Of a stretch of DNA of 64,000 nt, positions 40,322 through 51,924 are shown piece by piece. Made by a program: the position numbers and the translations under genes. The DNA lies in assembly GCA_038087015.1 (NCBI GenBank), contig JASBNA010000003.1:2170001-2234000 (forward strand). The letters run 5' to 3'. The stretch is from Cerrena zonata. Its lineage: Eukaryota > Basidiomycota > Agaricomycetes > Polyporales > Cerrenaceae. Under the pieces are notes generated by a model. It saw only the letters and a list, made by a program, of their open reading frames with translations. It was not told the DNA's origin and ran no database searches. The number at the start of each line of letters is the position of its first letter. The first letter of the stretch is position 1.

Positions 40322-41903
40322 ATGAGCAACTATTCAGCTAATATTCTTCGGCCTCTCAATACTTCTGTATCTCAATCTCCAGTCTCTCAGATCTTCCTCC
40401 AATGGCAAGGCTTAGTATGGCTTGCTGGTAATTTCACGGACTCGGTTTATGGTTTCGCAGCTCAAAGATCTCATTACGAGCTCAAGTACTTGCCTATATC
40501 GAAAATATCCCTCGTTTCTCCTATGTACTGGGCTATGTTATCACTCGTCTCTGTTGCCACCTTCCTCGCGTTTGAATATCTATGCCGCAATACTCGGAAA
40601 ATGCGAAGACCGCTAGATGTCAGGCCCGCCTTGACCGCGCTATCTGCACTTGTTGTTCCTACTACTTCTCGCTGGACTTCTGCGTTCATCACTCTTGCTA
40701 GGCGAGCTACTAACTCTCATGATCCCTCGATCTTCATTCCACTGTCACTACTCCATTCGTCAGTAAAGTCCGGAAGGATCGAGTTACGGAATTCTAAAAG
40801 AGTTCTTTCATCCCTTCTTTGCGACGAGTTGAACATAGAAGGATGGCGAATCCGCCTGAAAGTTGAAGGTGTATGGCAGAGACGGCTGCGTTGGACTAGC
40901 CTCACATCTCGTGTATCTTCATGGAAATATGAGGTAAGTCAATTTGCCTGCTATCCTTAGAAGCTACTCAGAATTGTTCTCAGCCTGATGAAGTTACTTG
41001 TAAGTGTGCATATATGCGACTGGTTATCTCTATCAAATTTCCTCGTGTTAATCGTGAGTATATGCATGTAATGATATCCGTCAGTTTGGACATCGACGAT
41101 GGAAGGACTACTCGCCATCACCTCGCCGGAAGCCCGCACATCTCTACTCTCCTTCCCATCAACAGAATCATTCCAAGAACACGCCATTCCTGTCCTCGCA
41201 TTAGATGCAATCCCTGACTCTTATCTACCCTCGTTCATCCGAGATCTTCAAAACCGATCCGAAAAACTCTTTGTTCTCACCTGTGTCACTCGAAGCATGA
41301 CAGAACCCCTGCAAGACACAGCATCCATCCTCACTTCCATACCATTTCTATTCCCGAGGTATTCCGCCACAAGACCCACTGGTAACAAATTCGCCAATCG
41401 GTCTTCGCAAACCTTCGCCTCAAATACGTCTATATACGGTGTTGTCAAGATTCTCACCTCGATGCAATCGCCGTTCGTTGTGGAATGCATGCGGAATGTC
41501 TCCGGCGTTTATGCGAATGCTTTGCAAGGTTATGTCGAAAGATTGGAAACGGATAGTGAACTTCGGACAGACTGTGTGAAGGCATGCGGTATCAGCGGGT
41601 GGAGAGAAGAAAAGTTTTGGTCGACCTGGGAGGCTGCTTTGTTCACTTCAGGGATGCTCTCCCGCTGGGTGTTGTTAGTATCAAAACGTTGATACTGCTC
41701 CAGAAATTGTGTTTCAGCTTTTGTGGATGTTATGCAGGCAATCAAACCGGTCTTTCATTGATTATCTTGTCCGATGCGAAGAAACCCGAAAGCAACCACA
41801 TACGCGATCCTGGACCAACACGATCAAGCAAATAGTTCGGATATCCGGGTTCATTTTCGGACCGGCGGCAGAAGTCGGGATGTTGTCGAAGTGGTTCCGA
41901 TGA
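40322..41903 (+). CDS. orphan membrane protein, 465 aa, with a 16-nt microexon
   Basis: Four exons keep one frame: 40322-40933, 40984-40999, 41085-41668 and 41718-41903 (total 1398 nt). The second exon is 16 nt (PDEVT plus one base) with strong splice ends (CTCAG acceptor, GTAAGT donor). One clear membrane segment lies at about residues 65-85 (SPMYWAMLSLVSVATFLAFEY), followed by a basic RNTRKMRRP. The remainder is soluble-looking with no motif I recognise (WTSTMEGLLAITSPEAR; IYGVVKILTSMQSP). It ends GMLSKWFR. Integrity of the frame over four exons supports a real gene. Likely a fungal lineage-specific protein; I assign no function. Confidence 0.7.
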
Positions 41904-42620
41904 GATGATACACAACGCTTCGCTTGTTTCTACTCCCTTGGTCGAACTTCGAGATTCAGAGCTTGGCCTCTGTTGACACAAAGTGAGACATCCCATGTGC
42001 ACTAGCTATGATACCCATAAACAGCGCTCCTGACTCCATTGTGATGTAAGTTTCGTTCTCCTATTCCATGACAGCGAACTGATCGCTTACAAAGTAACGG
42101 TATAAGGACGGTATTGATACAGCCAATGAGCTCTGCACCCTATAGGCTGCAATATCTATTCCAAATGTCTGGTACGGATGCTCCCCGCTGTCTATCTGGT
42201 TCCGCTCACTTTCCGGATAGTACTGGACCTTGCCTCCTTGAGGCTCTACCCGAACTACCTACTCGGCCGATTGCCTTACAGAGACAAAGAAAGAGACGAC
42301 CGGAAGTCCCCGATATCGCTTAAGGACGATTCTACCCGTAAAAGGTAGTGTTCTGCTTAGTCATCGAGGAATGTTTAGCCCAAATGGGAGGTCTAGCCTT
42401 CTTTCGGAGTGGGAGTGAGGAATTGGCTCGGGGGCGAGGTCAAGTAAGAACTCGTCTCCTAGCTAACTTCCCGCTCTCGCCCGTACCATAAAAAATATAA
42501 GTAGCTCGTTTAACCTGGTATGTGCCTCCTTCACTACTTTCCCTTGCGCATTTGCGCACCGTTCCCTCACTCATCCCCGGACTCGTTCTCTGGTCTCTGG
42601 TTTCTCTCCGTTTAACCCTC
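41904..42620. other. spacer before the MFS gene; nothing recognised
   Basis: A 69-codon open frame at 42114-42323 has no recognisable similarity or splice continuation and is probably chance. The last ~100 bp are pyrimidine-rich, as for a promoter. Confidence 0.4.
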
Positions 42621-44624
42621 ATGGAGAGTCTAGTCCCAAGTACCACGCCGACTTTGTCTGGCAATGATGATCATGATCATGACCACCACTCACATACTCC
42701 AGCTCATAATCGACGTGTCTCCATAGTATCCAAACCCCACCCAGGACCTCATCATGCCCCAAATTCCCCTGATCTCTCGTTCCCGTTCGCAACCACCAAT
42801 CTGCAGGAGGGTGGTATGACAGATGAGTACCGTCTCATATCCAGTACCGGTCTTATCTCTGCCGATACTGCCCTGAGACCAATACCGTCACACCTCTCAC
42901 AACCTCCTGCCGCACTTCGGGATCCCGAGAAGGCTAAGCACCTGAGAGATATCAAGTTGGTTACATGGCTCGAGAACGATCCGGAGGATCCTCGAAACTA
43001 CTCGAATACCTACAAGTGGTGTAAGTTCGGCTCTTCTTAATCTGATGTCTTGCTGACGATTGTTTATTGTTAGGGTTGACTGCCGTTTGTGCCCTGTCTG
43101 TCGTTTCCGCTGCATTCTCTAGTGCGGTTGTTACCGGTGATTTCAAAGATATCAAAGAAGAATTCGACATAAGCACCCCTGTCGTCTCGCTGAGTGTCAG
43201 TTTGATGGTGTGTGGATTTGGTATCGGCCCATTGATTTGGGCACCACTGGTAAGTATCTTTAGTGTAACACATCCAGCCTAATCGATCTAACATCCAAAC
43301 CCAGAGCGAGCTTTTTGGCCGTCGTCCTGTCTGGATAATTCCCACTTTTATCTACGTCCTCTTCAACATCCCCTGTGCTATGGCGAAGAACGTTGAAACG
43401 CTGATGATAGCGCGGTTCTTCTGCGGTGTTTTCTCGTCCGCTCCCTTTGCACTCGCAGGTGGAACTATCTCAGATATTTGGGATAACGACGAACGCGGTT
43501 TTGCCATTGCGTTGTTTGCCGCAGCCCCTTATGGTGGTCCTGTCGCTGGTCCCATCGTGGGTGGTTTCGTTGGTGAAACTATCGGGTGGCGATGGATTTT
43601 CTGGGTCAATATGATCTTTGCCGGTGTTGTTGCTCTTACGATCTTGACAATTCCAGAGACATATGCACCCGTCTTGTTGAGGAAGAGAGCCGAGATGTTG
43701 AGAAAGGAGACTGGCGATGAAAACATCAAAACTGAACAGGAGCTCTTCAAAGCCTCGTTCTTTGAGATATTGCAGGAAACACTCATTCGTCCTTTCGCTA
43801 TGCTTGCGACTGAACCGATTCTACTCCTTCTCTCGCTATACATCGCACTCATTTATGGTCTTCTGGTACGTCCCTCACTATAGCACTCAGGTATCATTTA
43901 TTCACCTTTCTCCAGTATGCTTACTTCTTTAGCTTCCCTATCACGTTCTTGGAACATTATCATTGGAGCGATGGTAAAACCGGCTTGGCGTTTATATCTA
44001 TTTGGATTGGACTCGCCGGCGCACTCTTCGTTACTCCCCAACTCGAGAAGCGTTATCTTGCGGCTGCTAAGGCGAAAGGTGGTCGGGCTGATCCTGAGGA
44101 CCGTTTGCCTGGCATGTTATTGGGCTCACTATTTATCCCAGTGTGTAAGTATTTTGACTACAACTATTCAAAGGTCTTTCTTACTAATGTTTAAACTGGT
44201 TCAGCTCTGTTTATCTTTGCATGGACTTCACCTCCTACTGTCCAGCCTGGTGGAGGCAACTGGGTTGGTCCTGTCAGTTCAGGTATCCCCTTTGGCTTCG
44301 GAATGGTTACGCTCTATTTCTCCGCCAACGCCTACATTATCGATGCCTTCCCTGGTTATGTTGCGTCTGCTCTAGCGGCGAAAACCGTTGTCCGTTCTGG
44401 TGCTGGTGCTGCAATGCCGCTCTTCATCACGGCGATGTATCATAACTTGGGTATTGGCTGGGCCGCAAGTACTTGGGGTTTCATCTCATTCGCAATGGTA
44501 TGTCGTATTGCATATACACCTCGTCGGTCCCCAAACTAATGATACATTGCAGATTCCTATCCCTTACCTATTCTACTTCTACGGAAAACGTATTCGTTCT
44601 TTATCGAAACGTGCTGCGGCCTAG
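42621..44624 (+). CDS. MFS drug:H+ antiporter-1 family transporter
   Basis: Plasma-membrane transporter of the DHA1 group (TPO1/multidrug type). The N-terminal cytosolic segment is His/Asp-rich (DDHDHDHHSH), and NDPEDPRNYSNTYKW is the family's pre-helix signature (usually DPxNPxNW). The 12-helix core includes the loop 2-3 motif SELFGRRPVWI (GxxxD/GRR), motif C AAPYGGPVAGPIVGGFVGE and WRWIFWVNM. A central cytosolic loop (PVLLRKRAEMLRKETGDENI) follows, then helices 7-12 ending YFYGKRIRSLSKRAAA. Six exons. The ATG at 42621 is preferred over an in-frame ATG at 42522, whose extension is hydrophobic and unlike the family. Likely substrates (drugs, polyamines) are inference. Confidence 0.88.
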
Positions 44625-44981
44625 ATATCACTCGAACTCTTCATATCCCTTCTCTTATCCACATACATTGTTCGCACTTCCTCCTTGCATTTGAGTCTTC
44701 CATTCATCTACCTTCGACGCCTAGACACACTAGACCATAGATAGCTCAACAACTGCCTTCAGCCATCACCATCGATCATTTCATTTTCCAGTCATATTAT
44801 AGTAGAATACACGATTTCCCATTAACTATGTAGCATCTTCTGGGTCACCGAGGGTAATCAACTGGGCAATGGACCAAAAGGCCCGCCCTTCTACATATTC
44901 ACATTTCATGAGTTTAATCCAATACATAATTTGCTACAGTAATACAATTGTTTACGATTCAAAGATGTCCGTGTTTGTGAA
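44625..44981. other. convergent 3' flanks of the MFS and BCKDHB genes
   Basis: About 360 bp, C/T-rich then A/T-rich. No coding frame or RNA gene seen. Confidence 0.5.
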
Positions 44982-46687
44982 TTAGTATGTTAGTGTACTA
45001 ACAATGCCATCGACAATACGTAAAGAGTCAGGTATATGGAACTTCTCGAACTGCATTGGGACCGGAGTGCTAGAAAGCTGGTTAATTCTGCGAAAGGCGA
45101 AGTAGAATCCGATCAACTTACTCCCAGGCAGTGATTCTCTTCACAGGGGCATTCAACTTCAAGAAGCAGCGCTTCTGGATTTCCGCTGCAATTTCTGAGC
45201 CAACGCCACCCGTCTTGCTGGCCTCATGTACGATGACGAGTCTTCCTGTTCGCTTAACACTCTCCTCAATTGTTTCCACATCCCAAGGGAGAATTGTTCT
45301 CAAGTCAATAAGCTCGACCTTTGCGGAACGAACAGACTGTGGGATATGTTTAGCGATTGATGAATGAGGAGATTGAAGCATATGGAGTGCGGTTTCACAG
45401 TGGTACACTGGAGTACCCCAAGTAAGCAGAGTCAGGTCAGAACCAGATGTAAGTATTTCTGCTTTTCCTAAAGGAACCTCGTAATCGTCTATGGGAACCT
45501 GTTCCACTAGATGTCCAATATTGAGCTCAGGAGCTCAGGCTTAGATAATATTTGGCGTACCTGCGGAACGATAAAGGATCTTGGGTTCCATAAATATTAC
45601 AGGATTGGGATCCCGAATGGATGCAAGGAGCATACCTTTCGCCTGTATTGGCGATCGAGGTATCACCATCTGTAGAATTGGACCGTAAGGTTCATTATTA
45701 CGATAAAGTATATGATATTAACTGTTTGTACCTTTATACCAGCAGCACCCATGAAGAACCCCTCTGGACTTTGCGAGTGGTAGTGACCACCATGGCCAAC
45801 CGACATCGTTGGACATCTAATCGTGAGTGCCCCAACTCCGAACTGACCACCAGAGCGGAAACGATGCTTCGCGGCTTCATTCACTATCTTAATGAACGGT
45901 AGATAAGATCAAACCTCTATCTCTGCCGTTTATGCAACGTGGAATGAGGTCGTACCTGATCGAAGGCCGGGAAAATATAATCCGCGAATTGGATTTCTGC
46001 GATAGCAGTGTGCCCCATTGAAGCTATTCCAATACCGAACCCCGCAATTCCCTGCTCAGTGAGGGGTGTATTGAAAACCCGCTCTCTACCTGTACAAACT
46101 AGTCAGCAAAATACAATGTGGTGATGTGTTGTTCCATACCGTATTCCTCAGCCAGACCCTGCCATCATAAGTTTATTGCTTCAGCGTCTTGAGAACAATA
46201 TCACTGACCATCGTGCATCTAAATACGCCTCCAAAGGCAACATCTTCTCCAAACACCACTGCAGTATCATCCTTCATAAGAGAGATGCTAATTCCATTTT
46301 GTAGTGAACTTTAAGCATAAATTCATTGTTCAAGCGAAGAGTCTGCATTACCTCATAGCATCACGTACGGCTTGGTACAGATTCATCTTTCGCGTCTCTC
46401 GACCAGCAAGAGCATTACTTGGAGGTCCCAAAAAAGCATCATCTATCCACCGTAGCCCAGGTGTTCGTAGTGCGGAGTCCCGAGTAGTACGCAAGTAAGC
46501 TGAAGTTGCAACCGATGGAAGATGTCCTCCCGCCGGAGGAGGCTCAGCGCTCGTCGATTCCCACCGACGATACGACTGTTTATTGAGTTGCAGTAAGCAA
46601 AGTGTTTGAACTAGAAAGTAATGTATATACCTTTGCTATTGTAGCACCCTTACGAGGAATCCGAGCGAGCTTAGAGTGTCTGAACAT
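44982..46687 (-). CDS. BCKDHB: branched-chain 2-oxoacid dehydrogenase E1 beta subunit
   Basis: Mitochondrial thiamine-diphosphate enzyme subunit in Leu/Ile/Val breakdown. The N-terminus [19 protein letters not shown], with Arg/Lys and no acids, fits a targeting peptide. Family segments include [83 protein letters not shown], and [26 protein letters not shown] and the absence of pyruvate-dehydrogenase E1 beta wording favour the branched-chain enzyme. The C-terminus [16 protein letters not shown] is followed by a short tail with a stop at 44982-44984. Six to eight introns; divergent from the WD40 gene at 133 bp. Confidence 0.93.
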
Positions 46688-46820
46688 GACAGTGGAGAAC
46701 AACTCTACGACTTTCTAAGATCCGAGTTGGTTCTCATTCCTTCACCGCTACCGTCATCTCGGACCTTGCGAACGCGCAAACCCAACTTCATACTCGTTCC
46801 GGTACCCATGCGGTGACAAG

Positions 46821-49059
46821 ATGGAGAACGAATCCACCTTCGTTGCACCCGAAGGTGTTTACTCTGTGACTGAAGAGCACAAACCGTCTATCCTTGGTCT
46901 GCATGCTGCGAATGCGTCGTTGAACTTTCATCCTACGCGATTGACAACAGTTACAATCAAGTTTCCGGCATCCAAGGCTCCCAATTCGCCACAGGTACTA
47001 TCACAGTTACTCGGAGGCACTAGAGAAAAGGAATACAAGAAGGAGAAGAGTCTAACCAAGGAGCGTGATGACCTTACGGGAAGCGTGTCCAGTAGCGATA
47101 CTCCCGACGACCCTCCTGGCTCACCGGACGTTCCAGTCCCCTCATCGACTGACACCGCTATAACTATGGGAACACCAAACCTCTCTCATGAACAGTCTAA
47201 CACCATCTTCTCTCATAATCCTGCAGCTGTTGGAAAGAAGAAGAGTGTTGCACGACCCAAACACAACATGCGTACCACTTCTTCAACTTTCATCACTCGG
47301 TTACAGAACATAGACAACCTGAACAAAGTTCTGCAAGCTAAACAGGGGGAAACGACATTTCTGTTCTATAACTCTTCAAAGACATTCATTTGGACGGAGG
47401 TTGGTACGAAACCCAAGGTATGCAGATATATCTTTCTCAAGTGGATGGCATTGGACAGAACGTAGGAACCATTGGCAAGAATATACTTCTCAGCATTTCC
47501 CACCTGTCATGATGTGAACCTGGCCACCCTATCTGCGGACCGCATAGACATGATCATTGGTTTCAGCACCGGTGACCTTCTGTGGTTTGATCCAATATCA
47601 TCCCGGTACGGTCGGTTGAACAAGCAAGTAAGCTTTCAACGTATACACGTCCTGAATTGCGCTTATTATAAGACGTAGGGTCGTATTTGCAACTCTCCAT
47701 GCACTGCTGTTCGATGGGTCCCTTCGTCTCCGAATCTCTTTCTTGTTTCTCATCTGGACGGCACAATCACTGTTTATGACAAAGAACGTGAAGACGGTGC
47801 CTTCACACCTCATGAACCAACTTCACCTTTGGATCCCAGCACAAACCCAGATACCCATCCGCCTGGAGAGTGGAATCCATTGGACAGTATATTCGTTACC
47901 ATGCCGCCTTGGCATCCTGTCACAAGCGTTTCTGGTGGAGGTAAAGGGGAGAAAGAAAAGGCCTTCAAGAATCCTGTCAGTCACTGGAAAGTGTCGAAGA
48001 AGAGTATCATTGGTAAGCTTAGTCCCGTTTGTATATATGGGTGGCTAACCCAGCGAACTACCACAGATTTCGTGTTCTCACCTGATGTCAAGTATGTTGC
48101 AGCGATATCTGAAGACGGATGTCTTCGTGTCATTGATGCAATTGGTGAACAGTATGTCCCTTATGCTCGTCGCAATGTCTAGAAACTAACTTCATGACAG
48201 ACTTGTGGATTGTTATGCATCTTATTTTGGTGCTATCACTTGCGTCGCTTGGTCACCAGATGGACGCTATATCATTGTAAGTAGTTCCACCTAGTCATCA
48301 CTCATGGCTAACGTGCGTTTTAGACCGGTGGCCAAGATGACTTAGTAACCATTTATTCTCCCTGGGAGCAACGCGTAGTCGCAAGATGCCAGGGACATTC
48401 CTCTTTTGTCTCAGCGGTCGCATTCGACGACATACGCTGTGACGGTCGGACATATCGTTTCTGTAGCGTCGGTGAGGATAACAAGATGATTTTGGTATGT
48501 AGCATGTACGCATACCATCATTCATCATCTAACGCAATCTATTTCCATCAGTGGGACTTCTCCAGTGGTGCACTTCATCGTCCCAAATTGCATGTATGTC
48601 GTTTTGTCACTGTTTGCCATGAGTGTCGATTTACATAAATTTTCTTAGGCCACGCATCATCAGCGGATGTCCATGACGTCTTCTTTGTCACTAGCACTGC
48701 GACGGAGAGGTGAATCGACGGTATTCCTAACCTCAGTCGGTACTCCTGGTGAGACACCCCTGTCGCACTATCACCCGTCCCCGTCTCGCAACGAGGTTGC
48801 AGTTGTACAGCCAGTGTTGGTGAGTACAACATCTGCAGCTCTCATACAACTCATGTTAAGGCTTTCTTTCAAGATTAAGCACGTAGAAGGGGACCTTCTA
48901 ACAGATATAGCATTTTTATCTCGAGGAATCCTAACCGCTACAAAGACAGGATTCGTGAAATTCTGGGTCCGACCTCTACCCGCCCATCCACGAGCATTGA
49001 AGAATCGAAATTTGAATCGGATCAGCAACACTCTAGATGCTCAGGACTGGGGCAGTTGA
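46821..49059 (+). CDS. creC: creC/WDR20-like WD40 protein
   Basis: In Aspergillus CreC partners the deubiquitinase CreB in carbon catabolite repression; animal WDR20 activates USP12/46. The N-terminal region is disordered ([18 protein letters not shown]). The conserved pre-propeller segment [33 protein letters not shown] follows, then WD repeats with typical ends: [95 protein letters not shown] and [17 protein letters not shown]. The C-terminus [24 protein letters not shown] closes the propeller. About eight introns. The family call is good; a regulatory role identical to Aspergillus CreC is inference. Confidence 0.85.
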
Positions 49060-49286
49060 GTAAGGTATATGGTGGTATTTATATATTAATTTGCTCTAAC
49101 TCTTTGTATTTCATTGTACTTAATTGTTGTAGCGTCCTTGTATGCATATTGATATTGCGTGCAGTTCAGTTTCTTGCGAAACCTCTTAACCTTCGGTATA
49201 ATTCTGAGTAAAATATATCTCCCGAATCCATTATTTCGAACAACACAGACGTGAAATACACTAACTACTCACATTTGAATACTACG

Positions 49287-50648
49287 CTAGAATGGATCCT
49301 GAATGTGGGCGAATACCCAGTCATTGATACCTAATGACTTATCAACTCGGAATTTGCTACAAGCTACAGGTACCCGCTCACCTTTTACAATAACCTCGAC
49401 TTTGATATCTCTCCAACGAGCAAACTTTTGTAAGTTATCGCGAACCAAATCTGCCGCATAATCGGTCGGATGATAGGTGTATTTCCACATGGGATCCAGT
49501 ATTACGATCAAATGGGTGAGAGAGTCTAGTGACAGAGACTTTATAAAGTCGACAAAGATTCCTACAATCCTAGGACCTTCGCCAACGTCCTCTCCGTCAC
49601 CCAAAGGTAATAACGCTGTCAACGACAATACCCTATTGAGGGACATCGAGAAAGACGGGGGATTGTTGTAGTCAAAATCAAAAGCGAAAATTTCGGCTCG
49701 AGGGCAACAGGAGACTATGCCTGGCTCGCCGCCTAACACATGTAGAGTTCTCAGATTATTTAGGCCATCTCCGCCGACAGGGAAAGTACTGTCGTAGATA
49801 TGTAACGTTTCCAGCGCCGGTAACGTCACGGAAGAGATCACTTGTAAGGATAACGATACCTGGCGACATTGCACAATTTGAAGAGTTCGTAGCCGCGGTA
49901 GGTATGGGAGGCTATGTGCGCGATAAAAAGATACTTCTCGGAGACACAGGGTTTCGAGATGGGGCAGAGTCAGGTAGGAAGGGATAACGGGGATATGTTG
50001 TTCGTTATACACGTCTGTATAGCCGAAGACTGTGAACCTTTGCAGACTTGATGTCATCGATGACCCCTCGACGAAGGCTTCTTCTAACGGGATAAGTAGA
50101 GTTTGATCACAAGTCCGATTTGTGACCACCAACTGGTCCACGGACAGACAACATCGTAACGCCTCTACTACGGATGTTCGGGCAAGCTGTAGACCTTTGC
50201 GTCGTCGTCGATTTTCAAGAAAGGAGGTTTTGACGTGGTTTTGGTCTAGAAGATAGACCTCTTTGACGAGGGACGCTAAACTTGGGCAATTGATGATGGT
50301 CTGAGCCCATGCGCCGATAGATTTGATGTTGACTAGGCATATTCGCGCGTACAATATGCGTACTCCTGCCGCATACCACAGACGACAAGTATGTATCGCG
50401 TGTAAAAGGTCTGCCTGCCCCGGGTGCGGGTGGGATATAATATTCAGACTAGATTTTTCTCCGAACGCGGGGAAGCCTCGATGAAAGTGGAGTGCAGCTT
50501 CGTGTGTATTCACTACGATGTGACTGAGTATTCGACGTAGAACATCGGAGTCGAGAGCTTGAGCTGGGGATAGCGATGTTGGTGCGGCTGAATCAGGGGA
50601 CTTTTTGAGGAATGCAAGAATCTTGGAATTCCTTCGTATAGGATTCAT
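49287..50648 (-). CDS. F-box/LRR-like protein, 453 aa, single exon
   Basis: One uninterrupted frame of 453 residues, unusual here where almost every gene has several introns. The N-terminal part (QALDSDVLRRILSHIVVNTHE...LLHAIHTCRLWYAAGVRILYARICL) has the basidiomycete F-box pattern: hydrophobic helix, then Cys-Arg-x-Trp and an Ala-x-x-x-Leu-Tyr segment. The rest shows irregular leucine-rich strands (LPHLETLCLREVSF, LPRLRTLQIVQC, LPALETLHIYDS). It probably acts as an SCF substrate adaptor, by family analogy only. It is not closely similar to the F-box genes at 10.7-13.5 kb. Confidence 0.6.
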   Translation of the reverse strand: MNPIRRNSKILAFLKKSPDSAAPTSLSPAQALDSDVLRRILSHIVVNTHEAALHFHRGFPAFGEKSSLNIISHPHPGQADLLHAIHTCRLWYAAGVRILYARICLVNIKSIGAWAQTIINCPSLASLVKEVYLLDQNHVKTSFLENRRRRKGLQLARTSVVEALRCCLSVDQLVVTNRTCDQTLLIPLEEAFVEGSSMTSSLQRFTVFGYTDVYNEQHIPVIPSYLTLPHLETLCLREVSFYRAHSLPYLPRLRTLQIVQCRQVSLSLQVISSVTLPALETLHIYDSTFPVGGDGLNNLRTLHVLGGEPGIVSCCPRAEIFAFDFDYNNPPSFSMSLNRVLSLTALLPLGDGEDVGEGPRIVGIFVDFIKSLSLDSLTHLIVILDPMWKYTYHPTDYAADLVRDNLQKFARWRDIKVEVIVKGERVPVACSKFRVDKSLGINDWVFAHIQDPF

Positions 50649-51479
50649 CGAAGTAATCTAAGCTGTAATAAGATCAAATACCACTCTATTGTACCTCTCG
50701 AAATGTGATCATACCGGTAAAGAGAGTGAGTATGGTGGAGGTCGAGTTGAAGATTGGGAAGTAGGGTCGGACTACTTGTCGGACTGTTAGAGACACGATG
50801 TTTGTGCCTGAGGAGTTACCTCCGGGCGTTCACCCTAACCAATTCTTAAGGCGCTGGCGGGTCATGAGTTGAAAACCGCAATATGAGTGTGAGGAATCCG
50901 AACTCTAAAGTGTCTGTCAATCGATATGGCCGCGCAATATACACAAGAGATCCCGAATTAGACATCAGAGTACGTATACGCGGGGATGAGAGCATTCGTA
51001 CCAATGAAAATAGGAAGGATGGGCCGCCTTTAAGGAGTGGACGAACATATGCGAAAACCACAACCAGTCTACTATGAGCTTATCTTTGATCAGCTCCGAT
51101 AAGTGAAGTCGGGTCCGAGGTATACGGAATCCTTGTTATTCAATTGTGTTATCGGCTGGCACCGATATGATGTAATGACGTTTCTAGCTAATGGGATCTT
51201 CTAACAGGTGAAAGAGGTAATATGAGTGCTTTAAGGAAATATATTACTTACAGCAAGCGATATGCATGACGATCCCGTTGCAGGCCTCGAATCGAAGTAA
51301 TGGTGGTTATACCAATTGTAAAAAGGATTCCTAGTTTTCCATAGCTGTCCTTTTATTCCGATCGTCCATCGGAATACTTAGCAGTTCGGGAGACTCTAGA
51401 CCGATCTTCACCTCCTCAAATTGTTTGCCCAGGAGTAGCCTCCCCATCAAGTTTCCCAGAGCGATCTAGTTTGAACACA
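50649..51479. other. spacer; nothing supported
   Basis: About 830 bp with open frames on both strands around 50846-51077 that mirror each other and lack motifs or splice continuation. No tRNA fold or repeat seen. Confidence 0.4.
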
Positions 51480-51716
51480 TCATGTCATGGCAGTTGTCAC
51501 ACGTTTGGTGCTGCGGGTATGCGAGCAATGCTGGTGATGTTTGAACACTGGTTGAACTGGCAAAAGTCGGACACCAGCCTGAGTCATTGTTCGAACGTCA
51601 CAAGAGACGATTTGACGAAGGCAGAGGGAGGGCGGGAGCGTATTATAATCTTCATGAGCGAAGTCAAGTATATTCTCGACGAGCTCTTGCGATAGTAACA
51701 ATTTATGAGGTTGCAA
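51480..51716 (-). pseudogene. F-box N-terminal fragment
   Basis: The open frame holds LLLSQELVENILDFAHEDYN, close in pattern to the N-termini of the F-box-like genes near 11.8 and 13.4 kb (SQELVD..IDF). It lacks an ATG (the frame opens at TTG), and after about 25 residues the expected SLVxxxW continuation is absent. Probably a relic; an unrecognised upstream exon is the alternative. Confidence 0.35.
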
Positions 51717-51924
51717 TGAGACGAAGGAACAAGTTGAAGTTTACCGCTATCACGGGCCGAAATGGTCCGTCTGTCATTGGAGTACTTACGGTGACACGCT
51801 ACTGTAGGCTGTTCTAGCGGTAGTACACTCAGTCTGCATATACCTCAACTGATACTTCTCCTTGTTTACTTGAAGAACAGACTCACAATTTTTAAATCTT
51901 TACGGACGTCCTTATTTTGCTTAA

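Noticed and set aside
50846..51077. Complementary 64-71 codon frames
   Set aside because: Mirror-image open frames without motifs; most likely chance.
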